Shown piece after piece: positions 7,695 to 16,459 of a stretch of DNA of 64,000 nucleotides (the stretch's first letter is position 1; each line of letters starts with the position of its first letter). This DNA is from Gammaproteobacteria bacterium (GTDB lineage: Bacteria; Pseudomonadota; Gammaproteobacteria; Pseudomonadales; Pseudohongiellaceae), in NCBI GenBank assembly GCA_030682575.1, contig JAUXNX010000029.1, positions 1-64,000 on the forward strand, in the 5' to 3' direction. Made by a program: the position numbers and the translations under genes. The notes under the pieces are model-generated. The model ran no database searches. It saw only the letters and a program-made list of their open reading frames with translations, and was not told where the DNA came from.

Positions 7695-8629
7695 GATGCT
7701 TTCTCAACAAATGGTTTGGTGGGGAGTGTGCGTTTGGCGATTTCTATTGCCGCTCCACCTCGAACAGGATCGTTTGGATACGCTCCGAGCACTATTGCTG
7801 GTAATAAGCGCTGGGTTATATCTGAGAACGTGAATCCATAGTCACGATCTTCTGTACTTCCAGTTAGTTCAACTAACATCTTAATGTCGTTTTCACCAAC
7901 GCCAAGTGGCCCCAGGGATTTCCGGAGAATATAACCACGCTGTGCGATATTTGGTCTGGAGAAACTAAGAATTTCTGCGGCCCTTCGCTTGATGGCCGGG
8001 TCAAGTGCGCCGATTCGATTCGTGCACATAATGACCGCAGCTGGTAGCTTCTTGTTTGCAATGCGATCAATCCCACGAATAAACGCATTCACACCAGCAC
8101 GGTCTTCATGATGCATCTGATCAGCCTCTCGGGATTGCGCCAATGCATCAGCCTCGTCTATAAGCAGTATTACGCCGCCCCGCGCTTTGCCATTCTCACT
8201 ATAGTATTTCTGTGCTTCCTCAATCGTGTAATCAAATGCTGCAGAGACGAGCTGGGTCATTTCTCCCACCCTTCCTTGACCTCTCGTTGCGAGACTCATG
8301 GGAAAAAGAGTGATATCGATCTTTTCCTGACGCGCAACAGCATCACCTATTGTCTCGGCTAGTTCGGATTTACCTGATCCCACATCACCAGCCAAAACCA
8401 CTAAAGGAGGTCTGCGCAACACAAGATTCATGACATCTGTTGAACCGGGGTGAAATTCTTTTCCCCACGCAAGCAAACCTGCGGGATTTATTAAAAGCCC
8501 GAGAATTTTCTGTAACCTTTCTATATGATCGTCCAGTCCAACAAGTCGGGCTAGTCGCTCTTGAGGCTCAAAATCTGGATAGATAATGCGCTTTTCAAAC
8601 AATTCATCAATCGGCGGTTTTGCACTCAT
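7691..8629 (-). CDS. cap6: Cap6, TRIP13/Pch2-like AAA+ ATPase of type III CBASS
   Basis: 312 residues. Walker A GDVGSGKS at 81-88, Walker B VILLIDEAD at about 153-161, then the sensor region around AAVIMCTNRIGALDPAIKRR with an arginine-finger-like RR. In type III CBASS this ATPase disassembles the HORMA-CD-NTase complex and so holds the system off until infection. It overlaps both neighbours by 4 bp (cap7 upstream, nucC downstream), indicating tight translational coupling. Confidence 0.94.
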   Translation of the reverse strand: MSAKPPIDELFEKRIIYPDFEPQERLARLVGLDDHIERLQKILGLLINPAGLLAWGKEFHPGSTDVMNLVLRRPPLVVLAGDVGSGKSELAETIGDAVARQEKIDITLFPMSLATRGQGRVGEMTQLVSAAFDYTIEEAQKYYSENGKARGGVILLIDEADALAQSREADQMHHEDRAGVNAFIRGIDRIANKKLPAAVIMCTNRIGALDPAIKRRAAEILSFSRPNIAQRGYILRKSLGPLGVGENDIKMLVELTGSTEDRDYGFTFSDITQRLLPAIVLGAYPNDPVRGGAAIEIAKRTLPTKPFVEKAS

Positions 8630-9144
8630 CCGAAACTCCTCACTCTTGATCTGGCCAATGATTGCCCGCCCGCAGAGTAGTTCAGGTCAGACTCGAAATA
8701 TCCGGTGACACTCGGAGCCGGGGCACCGACCCTTTTAACAATGACAGTGCTTCGAAAGGCCTCCTTCTGCTGTTCAGTCAGCCTGCACCAAGCGTCATTT
8801 GACTCAAGATAACTGGTGAAATTTGCACCAGCGATATTCCTGTTAGGTGCTATTTTTCCAGGATCATCGTCTACACCATGATCCAATAGCTGCTGTGCAG
8901 AGTATCGAATTGTCGGCTCTATCCAGCTTTTATCTTTTTGGAATCCATATATCACCGAATGCAGATATCCTGCTTTCAGGTATTCCGTGACTTCTTGCTC
9001 ATAATCGTTGATCCATTGATCTGAAATGTGCCCAGGATAGAGTCGTTGGATTCGCTTCAGATCGGTCGAAATTTTTGAGGCAAGATATCGTGCATGCGTG
9101 ACGGTGAACGTTTTTGTTTCTGTAACAGTGGTACTGAATGACAT
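8626..9144 (-). CDS. cap7: Cap7, bacterial HORMA-domain protein
   Basis: 172 residues, with the layout of bacterial HORMA proteins: N-terminal strand and helix (FTVTHARYLASKISTDLKRI), a core with LKAGYLHSVIYGFQKD, and a C-terminal safety-belt region ending in YSAGGQSLARSRVRSFG. HORMA proteins close around a peptide and in the closed state bind and activate the CD-NTase. There is a single HORMA gene here, as in the E. coli MS115-1 type rather than the two-HORMA Pseudomonas type. It starts 8 bp after cdnC. The assignment rests on sequence pattern and on position between cdnC and cap6. Confidence 0.93.
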   Translation of the reverse strand: MSFSTTVTETKTFTVTHARYLASKISTDLKRIQRLYPGHISDQWINDYEQEVTEYLKAGYLHSVIYGFQKDKSWIEPTIRYSAQQLLDHGVDDDPGKIAPNRNIAGANFTSYLESNDAWCRLTEQQKEAFRSTVIVKRVGAPAPSVTGYFESDLNYSAGGQSLARSRVRSFG

Positions 9145-9152
9145 GCGTCACC

Positions 9153-10118
9153 TCACACCTGAAAAGTAGTTCCGAAGACTTTTTGCCAGTAATAAACAGT
9201 TTTCTCTTTGGTTGTCGCTGATAGCGCTGCATCGATAGCATCGCCCGCATCCAGCGCAGCAGCCACTATCGCGTCTGCCTGCGCCGAGCTATAGAGTGAT
9301 GCCACATTATTTTTTTCATTGACAGGATCGATGATCTGTATCGGTTCAGAGAACAACCCAACCGTCGAGGCTTTATAGAAATCCTCAAAGATTATCTTCT
9401 CTCTCACATCGCTCGTAGCGATATAGGTAAAGAAATGTTGAAGCGCTTCTGGATAGTCGGAGAAGTCACAGCCTTTATCAAGCAGGTGTGACAAGATCAT
9501 TTCGATCATGAATGATTTGAATCGAAAATCCGGGTTTTCATTTTTCAGACGCCTTGCCCAAAATTTCACAAGTCGAATGACCTGTGCAAAATCCTTTTCC
9601 TGCTTCTTCTTTCTGGTACGAATGAATTCAATGTGCAGCGGAATACTGGTTTTGAGAAACGATCCGTCCTCCTGACTGACAAGATTGCCATACCACTGAG
9701 GATCGCCGTTGTAGATAATGGGAACTATATCAACATCTAGTCCCGAGCCTTTGAAAGATATCGTTATGCTGTATGTTTGAGGTTTCACCTGATCGGGCGT
9801 CAAGTTAGGAAATGCTCTCCTAAGCCGCTCGGCGATATACTTCAGCAGCTCTGAAATGTCTTGGGGGGCGTTCGATCCGCTCACATAGCAGGCAACGTCT
9901 ATGTCGTTGAGTGAGCGAAGTGCTGTGCCTTTTGCGAGACTGCCCGACAGAATCATCTTTCTGAGAGAGAACGTGGGATTCTCAGAAAGATGTGTCTCCA
10001 GCTTTTCTCGAAGCCTGCGGACTTGAGCCCGATATTCGTCTGCCTTTTGCTTAGGCAGGTTCACTCTTTCGTCTGCAAACTTTGCGATATCCTTATGATC
10101 CACATGGATTCGAGACAT
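9153..10118 (-). CDS. cdnC: CdnC, CD-NTase (cyclic oligonucleotide synthase) of CBASS
   Basis: 321 residues. Nucleotidyltransferase motif GSLAKGTALRSLNDIDV with GS at 59-60 and catalytic D72/D74, and the third acidic site in GSGLDVDIVPI (D128/D130). The C-terminal helical region ends in TVYYWQKVFG, as in the E. coli MS115-1 enzyme I recall. On infection this enzyme makes cyclic triadenylate, the ligand of NucC. AGGAGAG lies upstream of the ATG at 10118. It is the first core gene of the operon, preceded only by the 57-codon ORF. Assignment to clade C rests on overall resemblance and on the NucC partner. Confidence 0.95.
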   Translation of the reverse strand: MSRIHVDHKDIAKFADERVNLPKQKADEYRAQVRRLREKLETHLSENPTFSLRKMILSGSLAKGTALRSLNDIDVACYVSGSNAPQDISELLKYIAERLRRAFPNLTPDQVKPQTYSITISFKGSGLDVDIVPIIYNGDPQWYGNLVSQEDGSFLKTSIPLHIEFIRTRKKKQEKDFAQVIRLVKFWARRLKNENPDFRFKSFMIEMILSHLLDKGCDFSDYPEALQHFFTYIATSDVREKIIFEDFYKASTVGLFSEPIQIIDPVNEKNNVASLYSSAQADAIVAAALDAGDAIDAALSATTKEKTVYYWQKVFGTTFQV

Positions 10119-10132
10119 AGTAGTTCGCTCTC

Positions 10133-10306
10133 CTACTTCTCTTTGCGGACACCCTTGAACGGTGTCTTGTCAGTGGTCTTAACATCCATAAATCGACCTG
10201 TGTCAGTATCTCGTTTCACGTAGTGCCCTGACGGGGTCTGTGTCTGTGAGCGGTCTCTTACTGCGCCATTCCTGTGTCCATCGCCCGTTGGGGGATTTGT
10301 AGCCAT
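10133..10306 (-). CDS. Hypothetical 57-aa protein leading the CBASS operon
   Basis: Starts MATNPPTGDGHRNGAVRDRS at 10306, ends with KTPFKGVRKEK and stops 14 bp before the cdnC start. The preceding AGGAG (complement of 10311-10315) gives a good ribosome binding site. Low-complexity, basic, with GHYVKRDTDTGRFMDVK in the middle. I recall similar short proteins (GKFMD-K-dG-PFKGVRKEK type) in defence regions and prophages, but know no function. Its position between the operon promoter and cdnC makes it the first translated gene. Confidence 0.7.
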   Translation of the reverse strand: MATNPPTGDGHRNGAVRDRSQTQTPSGHYVKRDTDTGRFMDVKTTDKTPFKGVRKEK

Positions 10307-10528
10307 GATGCCTCTCCTATGAGATTTACGTAGAGCAAGCCGATGCTATATATAGAAAAAACAAGCATTTTCAAATCAATATATAGTGTTTTTCTGACAC
10401 GAAAATATAATAGAGGGATATTTTGTTCAGATTACCGAACTCAATATATCAGTATCATTTACCTGTAGTCAATACTATAATTTCCGCTACTCTGAACTTT
10501 TAACTTCAAGACTTTGGGAGTCGCAGTT
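10307..10528. promoter_or_regulatory. Divergent CBASS / capH promoter region
   Basis: A+T-rich 220-bp spacer. For the minus-strand CBASS operon, TTGAAA (complement of 10369-10374) and TATATA (complement of 10347-10352) stand 16 bp apart. For capH, a TATAAT is at 10476-10481 with a weak -35. Candidate CapH sites are the partial palindrome GTTCAG...CCGAAC at 10425-10440 and AGTAT/ATACT at 10451-10476 around the capH promoter. Known CapH proteins repress the promoter between capH and the CBASS genes; which element is the operator cannot be decided by eye. Confidence 0.55.
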
Positions 10529-10855
10529 ATGCCCACCACACTTGGGTCTAAAATTAAAAAATTGAGGGATGAGAAGGGATACACCCTTGAAAAACTGGCT
10601 GATCTAGCGGAATCCAGCAAGAGTTACATCTGGGAGTTAGAGAATAAAGCTCCGCCGCGCCCATCAGCTGAGAAATTGTCTAAGATTGCTGAGCATTTGG
10701 GTGTCACGATTGAATACCTGCTCGATTCAGACTCAGGCATTACGAAGGAAGCAGCAGAGGACGCTCATTTCTATCGCAAGTACCAGAAGATGGACGAGAA
10801 GACCAAGGATATGCTTAAAGCTATGGTTAACAAATGGACTGAAGGCAATGACTGA
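10529..10855 (+). CDS. capH: CapH, helix-turn-helix repressor of CBASS
   Basis: 108 residues from the ATG at 10529, chosen over an upstream TTG at 10514 because GGGAG sits 8 bp before it. XRE-type helix-turn-helix at about 1-60 (LGSKIKKLRDEKGYTLEKLA, SSKSYIWELEN, LSKIAEHLGVTIEYLLDSD), followed by a helical tail that in CapH carries the dimer interface and the cleavage site. It is divergent from the CBASS operon and overlaps capP by 8 bp. In characterised systems CapH represses CBASS until CapP cleaves it. Confidence 0.88.
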   Translation: MPTTLGSKIKKLRDEKGYTLEKLADLAESSKSYIWELENKAPPRPSAEKLSKIAEHLGVTIEYLLDSDSGITKEAAEDAHFYRKYQKMDEKTKDMLKAMVNKWTEGND

Positions 10856-11735
10856 AACAAAAACTCCGTTGCAGTGGGCTTTCAGAATATCGCGTATTTT
10901 GAATACCGCTCTAGGAGCGAATCATTTCCCCATTCAGGTAACGGAGGTCGCAGAAGAGATATCCCGACAGCTTTTTCCTGATGACCCAATTAGTCTGATT
11001 CAGGGAGCAGAGTTGCCTGGATTTGATGGAGCCTTATATAAAGACCCTGCAAGCAAAAAGGGGTGGGCGATATTTTATAACAATAGTCTCAACTCAGTTG
11101 GCCGTATAAATTTCACGCTCGGACATGAATTTGGTCATTACCTATTGCATCGTAAGCGCTATCCTTCGGGAATACAGTGTGGGGAACGTGACCTTACTCG
11201 CTGGGAGTCGGAGTTTGGTCAAGTTGAACACGAGGCCAATGTCTTTGCTGCCAACCTGCTTATGCCTCTGGACGACTATCGCATTCAGATTCCGGATGAC
11301 TCCAAAATCACAATGGACTGGATGGACCACATTACAAATCGATACGGTGTCTCATTACTTGCAGCACTCTTACGTTGGATTGAATACACCCGACAGAGAG
11401 TAGTGTTAGTCATTTCCCGAGAAGGGTTCATCCTTTGGGCAAGGTCTAGCAATTCGGCGCGAAAAAGTGGCGCGTTTTATCGAACCGCCAATCAACCTCC
11501 GATCGAAGTACCGGCCCACTCGCTCGCTGCTAGGCAAAGCGATATAAATGCAGAGCAAGCACGTAAAGGGATAGCGCTTGACTCCTCTGTATGGTTCAAA
11601 GAATCAAGTGAGGAGATAGCTATTTTCTCTGAACAATACGATTTTACGATCTCCATAGTGCAACTTGAGCGAAATGTTAGATACGATGATTCTGAATCTT
11701 TTACGATTTCATCTTCGCCGAATAGATTCGAATGA
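10848..11735 (+). CDS. capP: CapP, ImmA/IrrE-type metallopeptidase activating CBASS
   Basis: 295 residues from the ATG at 10848 (GAAGG upstream). Zinc motif HEFGH at 93-97 and third ligand in VEHEANVFAANLLMP (E129). C111 in GIQCGERD is well placed to be the cysteine switch described for CapP, where a cysteine blocks the zinc until single-stranded DNA binds. The C-terminal part (about 180-295) would be the DNA-sensing domain. Together with CapH this links CBASS expression to DNA damage. It is followed by a terminator at 11797. Confidence 0.88.
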   Translation: MTETKTPLQWAFRISRILNTALGANHFPIQVTEVAEEISRQLFPDDPISLIQGAELPGFDGALYKDPASKKGWAIFYNNSLNSVGRINFTLGHEFGHYLLHRKRYPSGIQCGERDLTRWESEFGQVEHEANVFAANLLMPLDDYRIQIPDDSKITMDWMDHITNRYGVSLLAALLRWIEYTRQRVVLVISREGFILWARSSNSARKSGAFYRTANQPPIEVPAHSLAARQSDINAEQARKGIALDSSVWFKESSEEIAIFSEQYDFTISIVQLERNVRYDDSESFTISSSPNRFE

Positions 11736-11796
11736 TGTTATACAACGCTGAAGTAGTTGCTCTATCAATATGGCCATCGTAAAAAATAGCGAACCT

Positions 11797-11824
11797 AAAC
11801 GAGTCGGAATCAGGCTCGTTTTTC
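11797..11824 (+). terminator. Rho-independent terminator after capP
   Basis: AAACGAG (11797-11803) and CTCGTTT (11815-11821) form a stem followed by T residues, 60 bp after the capP stop. Confidence 0.65.
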
Positions 11825-11896
11825 GCACCATATCTTGCACGAAGCGGAAGTGTAGTAATCTAAAAATAACCAGAGAAGGTAGTCTAAGGAGCAGGG

Positions 11897-13723
11897 ATGT
11901 GTCAACACGCTGAACTAACACTCAAACCGATTAACGACCTGTTGAAGTTGTCGTTTTTTATTCCGGCGTATCAGCGCGGTTATCGCTGGTCGTCACGCCA
12001 GGTTATTGAGCTGTTGGAGGATGTTTATGAATTCTGCGACCGGAGACATCCAAATGAAGACGATTTCTATTGTTTGCAACCTGTGGTTGTTAAACAAAAA
12101 GTAGTTGAGAAAAAACCGGATTCACGAGAAATAGAAATGTGGGAACTGGTGGATGGCCAGCAGCGCCTTACAACCATTCTGCTTATTTTGGGTTATTTCA
12201 ATGGCCGATTTTCCGAGGATTTCAGAAAGCAGCTTTATTCTCTGGAGTATGAAACACGCCCGGAAAGTCGGGAGTATCTGCAGACATTGGACGAAAAGGA
12301 GAAAGAGAAAAACATCGACTTTCATTTTATCTATCAGGCGTTTGCGACTATTAGAGACTGGTTTAGAGATAAGGTGCACAGAATTAACGATATTGAATCG
12401 GTGTTTTTGAACAGAGTGAAGGTGATCTGGTACCAAATACCGGAAAGCGAAAATGTCATTGATGTCTTTACACGGCTCAATATGGGAAAAATCCCACTGG
12501 TCAACGCCGAACTGGTAAAAGCCCTGTTTCTGCGTTCGGCGAATTTTGCTGCCGATGGGCTCGCAGCCATACATCTTCAGCAACTGTCAATTGCCCAGGA
12601 TTGGGACTCCATCGAAAGACGTCTTCAGGATGATGGGTTTTGGTATTTTGTCAGCAATAGGCTGCTGGCCTCAAATCGAATCGAGTTTGTGTTGGAACTG
12701 GCAAGCAGAAGGCTGAGTAGCGAGGGGATACTCGATAACGACAAACTTAAGGTGTTTCTGCAATTCAATAAGCAACTGTCTAAACAGCAAGGCACGGTCG
12801 ATCTTGCTAAAGAGTGGCTCAAGGTTAAGCAATGTTTCATGACGATTGAAGAGTGGTACAACGATAAGGCGTTGTATCATTTAATCGGTTTTCTGGTGTC
12901 TCAGGGGGTGCCCGTGACCACGCTGTTTGATTTAAGTGAGAACTGCGACAGCAAACACGGTTTTCGCCAGTGTCTGATTGAGCGGACCGCTGACTTGACC
13001 TTCCCCGGCACTCCATTCAGCGATTTCTCCGTCTCAGTACTTGAAAACAAATTATCTGAGCTGAGTTATGGCAACGATGCACTTCAAATAAGACGACTGC
13101 TGTTGTTGTTCAATATTGCCAGTTTGTTGGCTAACCCGGTGACGAATGCACGCTTTCAGTTCGATAAATACAAACAGGATAACTGGGACATTGAGCATAT
13201 TCGTTCCGTGGCTTCGGCGATGCCAGCTGATAGACATAAGCAGAAAGCCTGGCTGGAAAATGTAGTCGACTATATCTCTGACGACAATACGTTGTGCTCC
13301 AAAGAACGCGCTGCTGAGGATGCCCATATTGCCCGTAGCCTCAAGGACGATGCCAATCGTCTTGTGCAAACGATGAGCTTTGACGATGCGCAGTTTGAAG
13401 CGCTTTATCAGCGAGTGTTAGCCCTGTACGACCCCGTATCCGACGATGATGCTGATCATTCGATTGGTAACTTAACTTTGCTCGATAGCGCTACGAACCG
13501 TGGTTATCGGAATGCAATATTCCCGATTAAACGGGCGACTATTATTGCATTGGATAAAAAAGCGACTTTTGTGCCGCTATGTACTAAAAACGTGTTTTTG
13601 AAATATTACAGCAAGCAGGTTGATAAGATGCTGTTTTGGGAAGCAAAGGACAGCGAAGATCATCAGCAAGCAATAATTTCGAGCATTTCTGGTTTGTTTT
13701 GTGGCGAAGGAGTGCATCGATGA
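11897..13723 (+). CDS. DUF262 / DUF1524 protein (GmrSD-like nuclease)
   Basis: 608 residues, AAGGAG 6-10 bp upstream of the ATG. N-terminal DUF262 domain with YQRGYRW at 25-31 and the nucleotide-handling motif DGQQRLTT at 86-93. C-terminal DUF1524 HNH nuclease region with H434 (WDIEHIRS), N525 (IGNLTLLD) and N534. This is the layout of GmrS-GmrD fusions and BrxU, type IV restriction enzymes that cut modified phage DNA using NTP. Its stop overlaps the next DUF262 gene by 4 bp. The substrate specificity cannot be read from the sequence. Confidence 0.87.
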   Translation: MCQHAELTLKPINDLLKLSFFIPAYQRGYRWSSRQVIELLEDVYEFCDRRHPNEDDFYCLQPVVVKQKVVEKKPDSREIEMWELVDGQQRLTTILLILGYFNGRFSEDFRKQLYSLEYETRPESREYLQTLDEKEKEKNIDFHFIYQAFATIRDWFRDKVHRINDIESVFLNRVKVIWYQIPESENVIDVFTRLNMGKIPLVNAELVKALFLRSANFAADGLAAIHLQQLSIAQDWDSIERRLQDDGFWYFVSNRLLASNRIEFVLELASRRLSSEGILDNDKLKVFLQFNKQLSKQQGTVDLAKEWLKVKQCFMTIEEWYNDKALYHLIGFLVSQGVPVTTLFDLSENCDSKHGFRQCLIERTADLTFPGTPFSDFSVSVLENKLSELSYGNDALQIRRLLLLFNIASLLANPVTNARFQFDKYKQDNWDIEHIRSVASAMPADRHKQKAWLENVVDYISDDNTLCSKERAAEDAHIARSLKDDANRLVQTMSFDDAQFEALYQRVLALYDPVSDDDADHSIGNLTLLDSATNRGYRNAIFPIKRATIIALDKKATFVPLCTKNVFLKYYSKQVDKMLFWEAKDSEDHQQAIISSISGLFCGEGVHR

Positions 13724-16203
13724 GCGGTGAAAGCCTGACGTTTTACAGTTTGTTTAACCGGGTTGATCGTATTGAGATCCCGATTTTGCAACGCGACTAT
13801 GCACAAGGTAGACCAGAGGAGAGTGAGGTGCGGTCGTTGTTTTTGCGTTCATTGTTTAATGCTCTAACCAAGTGCGATACTCCAACCCGGCAACCGTTAG
13901 ATCTGGATTTTGTTTATGGCAATTATGAAAGTAGCGCGACCCGTGTAGGCGGCGAGAAGGCCACGAGCAAAGTGTTCTCGGTGCTTGATGGGCAGCAGCG
14001 TCTGACAACCTTGTTCCTGCTACACTGGTATCTGGCGCTGGCAAATGGCAGCCTTAATCAGTTCCGGCAGCAGTTTGTCTCCGCAAGTGGCCAGTCACGT
14101 TTTACCTATAAGACGAGACCGGGCACCAACGAATTTTTTAATGCGCTGGTAGTCAATGATCTTACTATTGCTGATGTGCCGATCAGTGAAACAATCGCCG
14201 ATTGCCAGTGGTTTTATTTATCTTGGCACCAAGACCCAACAGTTCGAGCTTGCCTATATATGCTGAACGCCATCCAGAAAAGTTTTGCTGGCAGCGAAAA
14301 GGGGCTATTCGACCGACTTGCTGACGGAGATAGACCCTATATCACTTTCCAGTTTTTAGACCTGCATTCATTTGGTTTGTCTGATGAACTCTACATCAAA
14401 ATGAATGCTCGAGGTAAGCCACTTACCATATTTGAAAACTTCAAAGCCAAACTGGAGCAATACATTTCGTCTTACACGGGGCCATGGCCGGAATACCATT
14501 TATCTTTCCGAAAAGATATGGTCGATGGGTATGAGTACTTTATCCACAAAATAGATACGGACTGGGCAGATCTATTCTGGCCTTACAGAACGATAAATGC
14601 AGAGGATAATACCTTTGACGATGAGTTTATGAATTTCTTCCGTTTGATCATCATGTTTCATTCGCTGCTGGATAGCAAAGAGCAACCAGACAAATTGGCT
14701 AGGCTCACCCAAGCACTCTTTGGTGTTGCTGGTCGTTTAAAAGAACTCAGTCTTTCGAAATATGATGAGCTTGGTTGTTTTAGCCAAGCGCTTATTATCC
14801 GCTTCATTCAAATTGTCGACCTGATTTATGGCAATGGGTTATCGGGAAAAAATATTCGATCGTATCTGGACACAAACGTCTACTATGCAGAGGAAGATGT
14901 CTTTAAGCGCATAGTCAGCAACAGTGCAAATTACGATGATAAACTGCGTTTTTTTGCTTTTTACAGTAATCTCGCAAAAAGTGATGATTTGGCAGAACTG
15001 AACAACCGGATGCGGGTGATATACAACTTAGTGGAAAACACCATCACCGACTCACCCATGGATTTCTATCGGGCACTTTTTGTTATCCATGACTTGAGCC
15101 AGATTGAAAAGCCTATTTTGGAGGCGCTGAAGGATGATTTTCAGCTTTCGGTATTTCTATCCGCTCAGATACTGGAAGAAAAAATCAAAGCGCATCTAAT
15201 TTTAAAATCCGATCGGTGGCATCAAGCTATCGTTAGAGCCGAAAGCCATGCCTTCTTTAACGGGCAGATTGGCTCAGTTTTAAACTTCTCGGGTGTATTA
15301 ACTTTTTATCGGCAGCAGAGCCACTGCAACTGGAGCGAAGGAGAGGACAGCCAGTACTTTTGTCAATTCATTCGCTACTTTAATGCCTTGTCCGCTGTAT
15401 TCAATAAGATTGCCCATAGCTCTGCTGCTATAGATTACGCTTGGGAGAGGGCGGTGCTGAGTAAAGGGGTGTACTGTACCCGCGCATCAAGTAATAGATT
15501 GAACCTGCTCCATAGTCGTGATACCAGAAACAACATTCCGCGAGACCACAGCTGGCGTCGCCGATTGCGTATCGGCATTGAATCGGAAGAAGCAAAACAA
15601 GCATATGTAAAGGCGGTATTGGATGATTCATTATTTAATTCAGAAGACCTACAAAATTCACTTGAGGCTATCTGCTGTCAAGCATTGAAAGATGGGCTTG
15701 ATGATTGGCGTCATTCCTTGGTCAAACATAAATCGCTGTACGAATACTGTACACAGGGTTTTATTGTTCAAGATGCCTATGGAACCGTGCTTCTGCGCCA
15801 ATCACAGCGCAACCATTATCACTGCGAATTGTTTGCCAAGGTGCTGGAACTGGAACTCAATTCAATGAAAGACCAATTGCAGCCTTTTACACAAGTCTAT
15901 TGCGAGTCCGTAAAGTCGCGAGACGACAATTCAGAAGTCCGTGTTACCGGTTGTGTTTTGGATGACCGGCGCTATCGGGTAGTCGTTAGAAATATTAGAA
16001 CCAACTTTTCCATTTTCTTTAAAACAGTTGGCCAGTATGACTATCCCGACAGTGTCGTCTCTATGTTGGAGCGGCTGGGAATGAGCAAGGTTGACGCTGG
16101 CGAGGGCTTTGGTGTTTTCTATCAAATAGAACAATCAAGCATTGAGCAGTCACAAATTCAGATACTAAGGTTATGCTCTGCACTAAGGGAGTTGACAGCA
16201 TAG
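13720..16203 (+). CDS. Second DUF262 protein, partner of the preceding gene
   Basis: 827 residues from the ATG at 13720, which overlaps the upstream stop (ATGA). N-terminal DUF262 domain: QRDYAQGR at 24-31, FVYGN at about 65, VLDGQQRLTTLFLL with D90. A long alpha-helical C-terminal region follows. I see no clear HNH motif there, so it may be a sensor or regulatory partner, while the first gene carries the nuclease. A region around CILDxxRYRV near the C-terminus looks like a beta-rich fold of unknown function. Two DUF262 genes in tandem occur in other genomes; I know of no characterised example. Confidence 0.8.
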   Translation: MSGESLTFYSLFNRVDRIEIPILQRDYAQGRPEESEVRSLFLRSLFNALTKCDTPTRQPLDLDFVYGNYESSATRVGGEKATSKVFSVLDGQQRLTTLFLLHWYLALANGSLNQFRQQFVSASGQSRFTYKTRPGTNEFFNALVVNDLTIADVPISETIADCQWFYLSWHQDPTVRACLYMLNAIQKSFAGSEKGLFDRLADGDRPYITFQFLDLHSFGLSDELYIKMNARGKPLTIFENFKAKLEQYISSYTGPWPEYHLSFRKDMVDGYEYFIHKIDTDWADLFWPYRTINAEDNTFDDEFMNFFRLIIMFHSLLDSKEQPDKLARLTQALFGVAGRLKELSLSKYDELGCFSQALIIRFIQIVDLIYGNGLSGKNIRSYLDTNVYYAEEDVFKRIVSNSANYDDKLRFFAFYSNLAKSDDLAELNNRMRVIYNLVENTITDSPMDFYRALFVIHDLSQIEKPILEALKDDFQLSVFLSAQILEEKIKAHLILKSDRWHQAIVRAESHAFFNGQIGSVLNFSGVLTFYRQQSHCNWSEGEDSQYFCQFIRYFNALSAVFNKIAHSSAAIDYAWERAVLSKGVYCTRASSNRLNLLHSRDTRNNIPRDHSWRRRLRIGIESEEAKQAYVKAVLDDSLFNSEDLQNSLEAICCQALKDGLDDWRHSLVKHKSLYEYCTQGFIVQDAYGTVLLRQSQRNHYHCELFAKVLELELNSMKDQLQPFTQVYCESVKSRDDNSEVRVTGCVLDDRRYRVVVRNIRTNFSIFFKTVGQYDYPDSVVSMLERLGMSKVDAGEGFGVFYQIEQSSIEQSQIQILRLCSALRELTA

Positions 16204-16341
16204 GCAATGGTGGTGAGACCGCCCAGCAGAAAAAATCAAAACTTCGGATTTTAAGGCTGGCTTGAGCAGCAGCAATGTGGTTGACCAGCAGGACTGTATT
16301 GGTCCGATAAAATCGCAAAAATCGCAAAATAGTTCGATTTG

Positions 16342-16363
16342 GTGCCCTCTGAGGGCACTTTTT
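16342..16363 (+). terminator. Rho-independent terminator after the DUF262 pair
   Basis: GTGCCCTC (16342-16349) and GAGGGCAC (16351-16358) form an 8-bp stem with a single-base loop as drawn (in practice a shorter stem), followed by TTTTT. Confidence 0.75.
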
Positions 16364-16459
16364 GACGTATTAGATTCAGAAAACCCCGCTAAAATTTAGG
16401 TTGCTTGGGTGTCAATTGACATTGTACGTACCACTAAATTTTACAAAAGGAGTTTTCAT

